NCBI GenBank assembly: GCA_005503335.1
Contig: SCMQ01000001.1
Location: 1-64,000 of the forward strand
Direction of reading: 5' to 3'
Source of the DNA: Comamonadaceae bacterium 2FH
Lineage (GTDB): Bacteria > Pseudomonadota > Gammaproteobacteria > Burkholderiales > Burkholderiaceae_C
Length of the DNA: 64,000 nucleotides
In this document: positions 63,466-64,000 of the stretch, in pieces
Numbering within the stretch: the stretch's first letter is position 1
How the letters are laid out: each line of letters begins with the position of its first letter
Translations under genes and position numbers: made by a program
The notes under the pieces: model-generated
The model's database searches: none
The model's input: only the letters and a program-made list of their open reading frames with translations
Told to the model about the DNA's origin: nothing

Positions 63466-64000
63466 TCAGGAGTCCGCGCACTCCGATTCCCTTCGTGGCG
63501 CCGATTGCTCGCGAGCGGTGACGGGGTGTGCCGCATCGGCCAGAACCATATCGGCGCACTTCTCGCCGATCATCATGCAGGGAACGCTGGTGTTGCCAGA
63601 GATGATGGTGGGCATGATCGAGGCGTCTGCCACGCGAAGGCCGATGATGCCATGGACGCGCAAGCGCTCGTCGACAACCGACATGGCGTCCTGTCCCATC
63701 CGGCAAGTGCCGACCATGTGCTGCGTGATCTGGCCCGACTTGCGAATGTAATCCAGGATATCCTCGTCGCTTTCCACCTTCGGACCGGGCGCTATTTCCT
63801 CGGCGATGAAGTCGCGCATCGGCGCTGCACGAGCGATATCGCGGGCACGCCGCACTGCCGCCACGGCGGTCTTCCGGTCATACTCAGTGTCGAGAAAGCG
63901 GTATCTGATGGCAGGCGGTGCGAACGGGTCTGCCGAGCGGATGTGGATCGACCCCGTGCTCTCCGTACGCTGGACGTGCGTGTACATCATGAATCCTTCG
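63466..64000 (-). CDS. GMC-family FAD oxidoreductase 3 (partial, C-terminal part)
   Basis: At least 177 aa continuing beyond the window end: GFMMYTHVQRTESTGSIHIR, then SGQITQHMVGTCRMGQDAM with the active-site His, DERLRVHGIIGLRVADASIM and IISGNTSVPCMMIGEKCADM. It is a GMC C-terminal domain more distant from the other two copies (ITQHMVGTCRMG in place of [10 protein letters not shown]). It is upstream of Bug 7 on the minus strand. Confidence 0.88.
   Translation of the reverse strand, partial: EGFMMYTHVQRTESTGSIHIRSADPFAPPAIRYRFLDTEYDRKTAVAAVRRARDIARAAPMRDFIAEEIAPGPKVESDEDILDYIRKSGQITQHMVGTCRMGQDAMSVVDERLRVHGIIGLRVADASIMPTIISGNTSVPCMMIGEKCADMVLADAAHPVTAREQSAPRRESECADS

Noticed and set aside
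1-64000. CRISPR arrays, tRNA, rRNA or phage genes
   Set aside because: No regularly spaced direct repeats, no tRNA-like cloverleaf and no rRNA or phage structural motifs were seen while reading; small RNAs cannot be excluded without covariance models.

Overview
The window looks like a chromosomal segment of a high-GC betaproteobacterium, probably Burkholderiales and most like Comamonadaceae or a near relative. The evidence is the housekeeping order pilR/pilS, a PP0621-type small protein, a CcsA-like cytochrome assembly protein, ffh and miaB, together with a large set of Bug/TctC periplasmic binding proteins, an expansion typical of this order. No rRNA, tRNA, CRISPR array or intact insertion sequence was seen.

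Region 1 (about 1-12,830) is mostly core: pilS with the first codons of pilR, a small membrane protein, a ccsA-like gene, ffh, a gamma-glutamylcyclotransferase-like gene, miaB, an exported protein, a DUF72 protein, and a 1139-aa zinc-ribbon/adenylate cyclase/ATPase/TPR regulator. A lower-GC patch near 4.7-5.7 kb holds a frameshifted membrane-protein gene next to a 14-bp inverted repeat.

Region 2 (about 12,970-33,590) is an accessory block of carboxylate-uptake and dehydrogenase modules. It has six Bug solute-binding proteins, three LysR regulators, a GMC oxidoreductase, an aldehyde dehydrogenase, two SDRs, a zinc alcohol dehydrogenase, a tautomerase, an amidohydrolase and a 3-hydroxyisobutyrate-dehydrogenase-like enzyme. 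Between them lie remnants of IS3- and IS5-type transposases and of two cyclophilin-like genes. No TctA/TctB membrane subunits are present.

Region 3 (about 33,590-45,140) holds a three-subunit molybdenum aldehyde oxidoreductase (PaoABC-like) divergent from a second GMC oxidoreductase and a frameshifted aldehyde dehydrogenase. Next is a strongly decayed, inverted second copy of an aldehyde-dehydrogenase/LysR pair, then a tcuR-tcuA-tcuB-like tricarballylate oxidation operon.

Region 4 (about 45,630-59,040) is a KstD-like flavin dehydrogenase followed by a tightly packed ten-gene operon: ThDP enzyme, DUF35 OB-fold protein, thiolase-like protein lacking the expected catalytic Cys, MaoC hydratase, acyl-CoA dehydrogenase, NDP-forming acyl-CoA ligase, crotonase-fold protein lacking both canonical Glu residues, aldehyde dehydrogenase, EtfB and EtfA. 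Together these suggest a CoA-dependent pathway that activates an acid, oxidises and hydrates it, then cleaves it by retro-aldol and ThDP chemistry; the substrate cannot be read from sequence. An MFS transporter, SDR, LysR, seventh Bug protein and a third, partial GMC gene close the window.

The most notable signal outside genes is a 17-bp palindrome, GTTTC-N7-GAAAC, found upstream of six separate operons in regions 2-4, four of them sharing the core TTTCAATGA. It contains a perfect TTC-N7-GAA (T-N11-A) LysR-type box and suggests that these scattered modules form one regulon.
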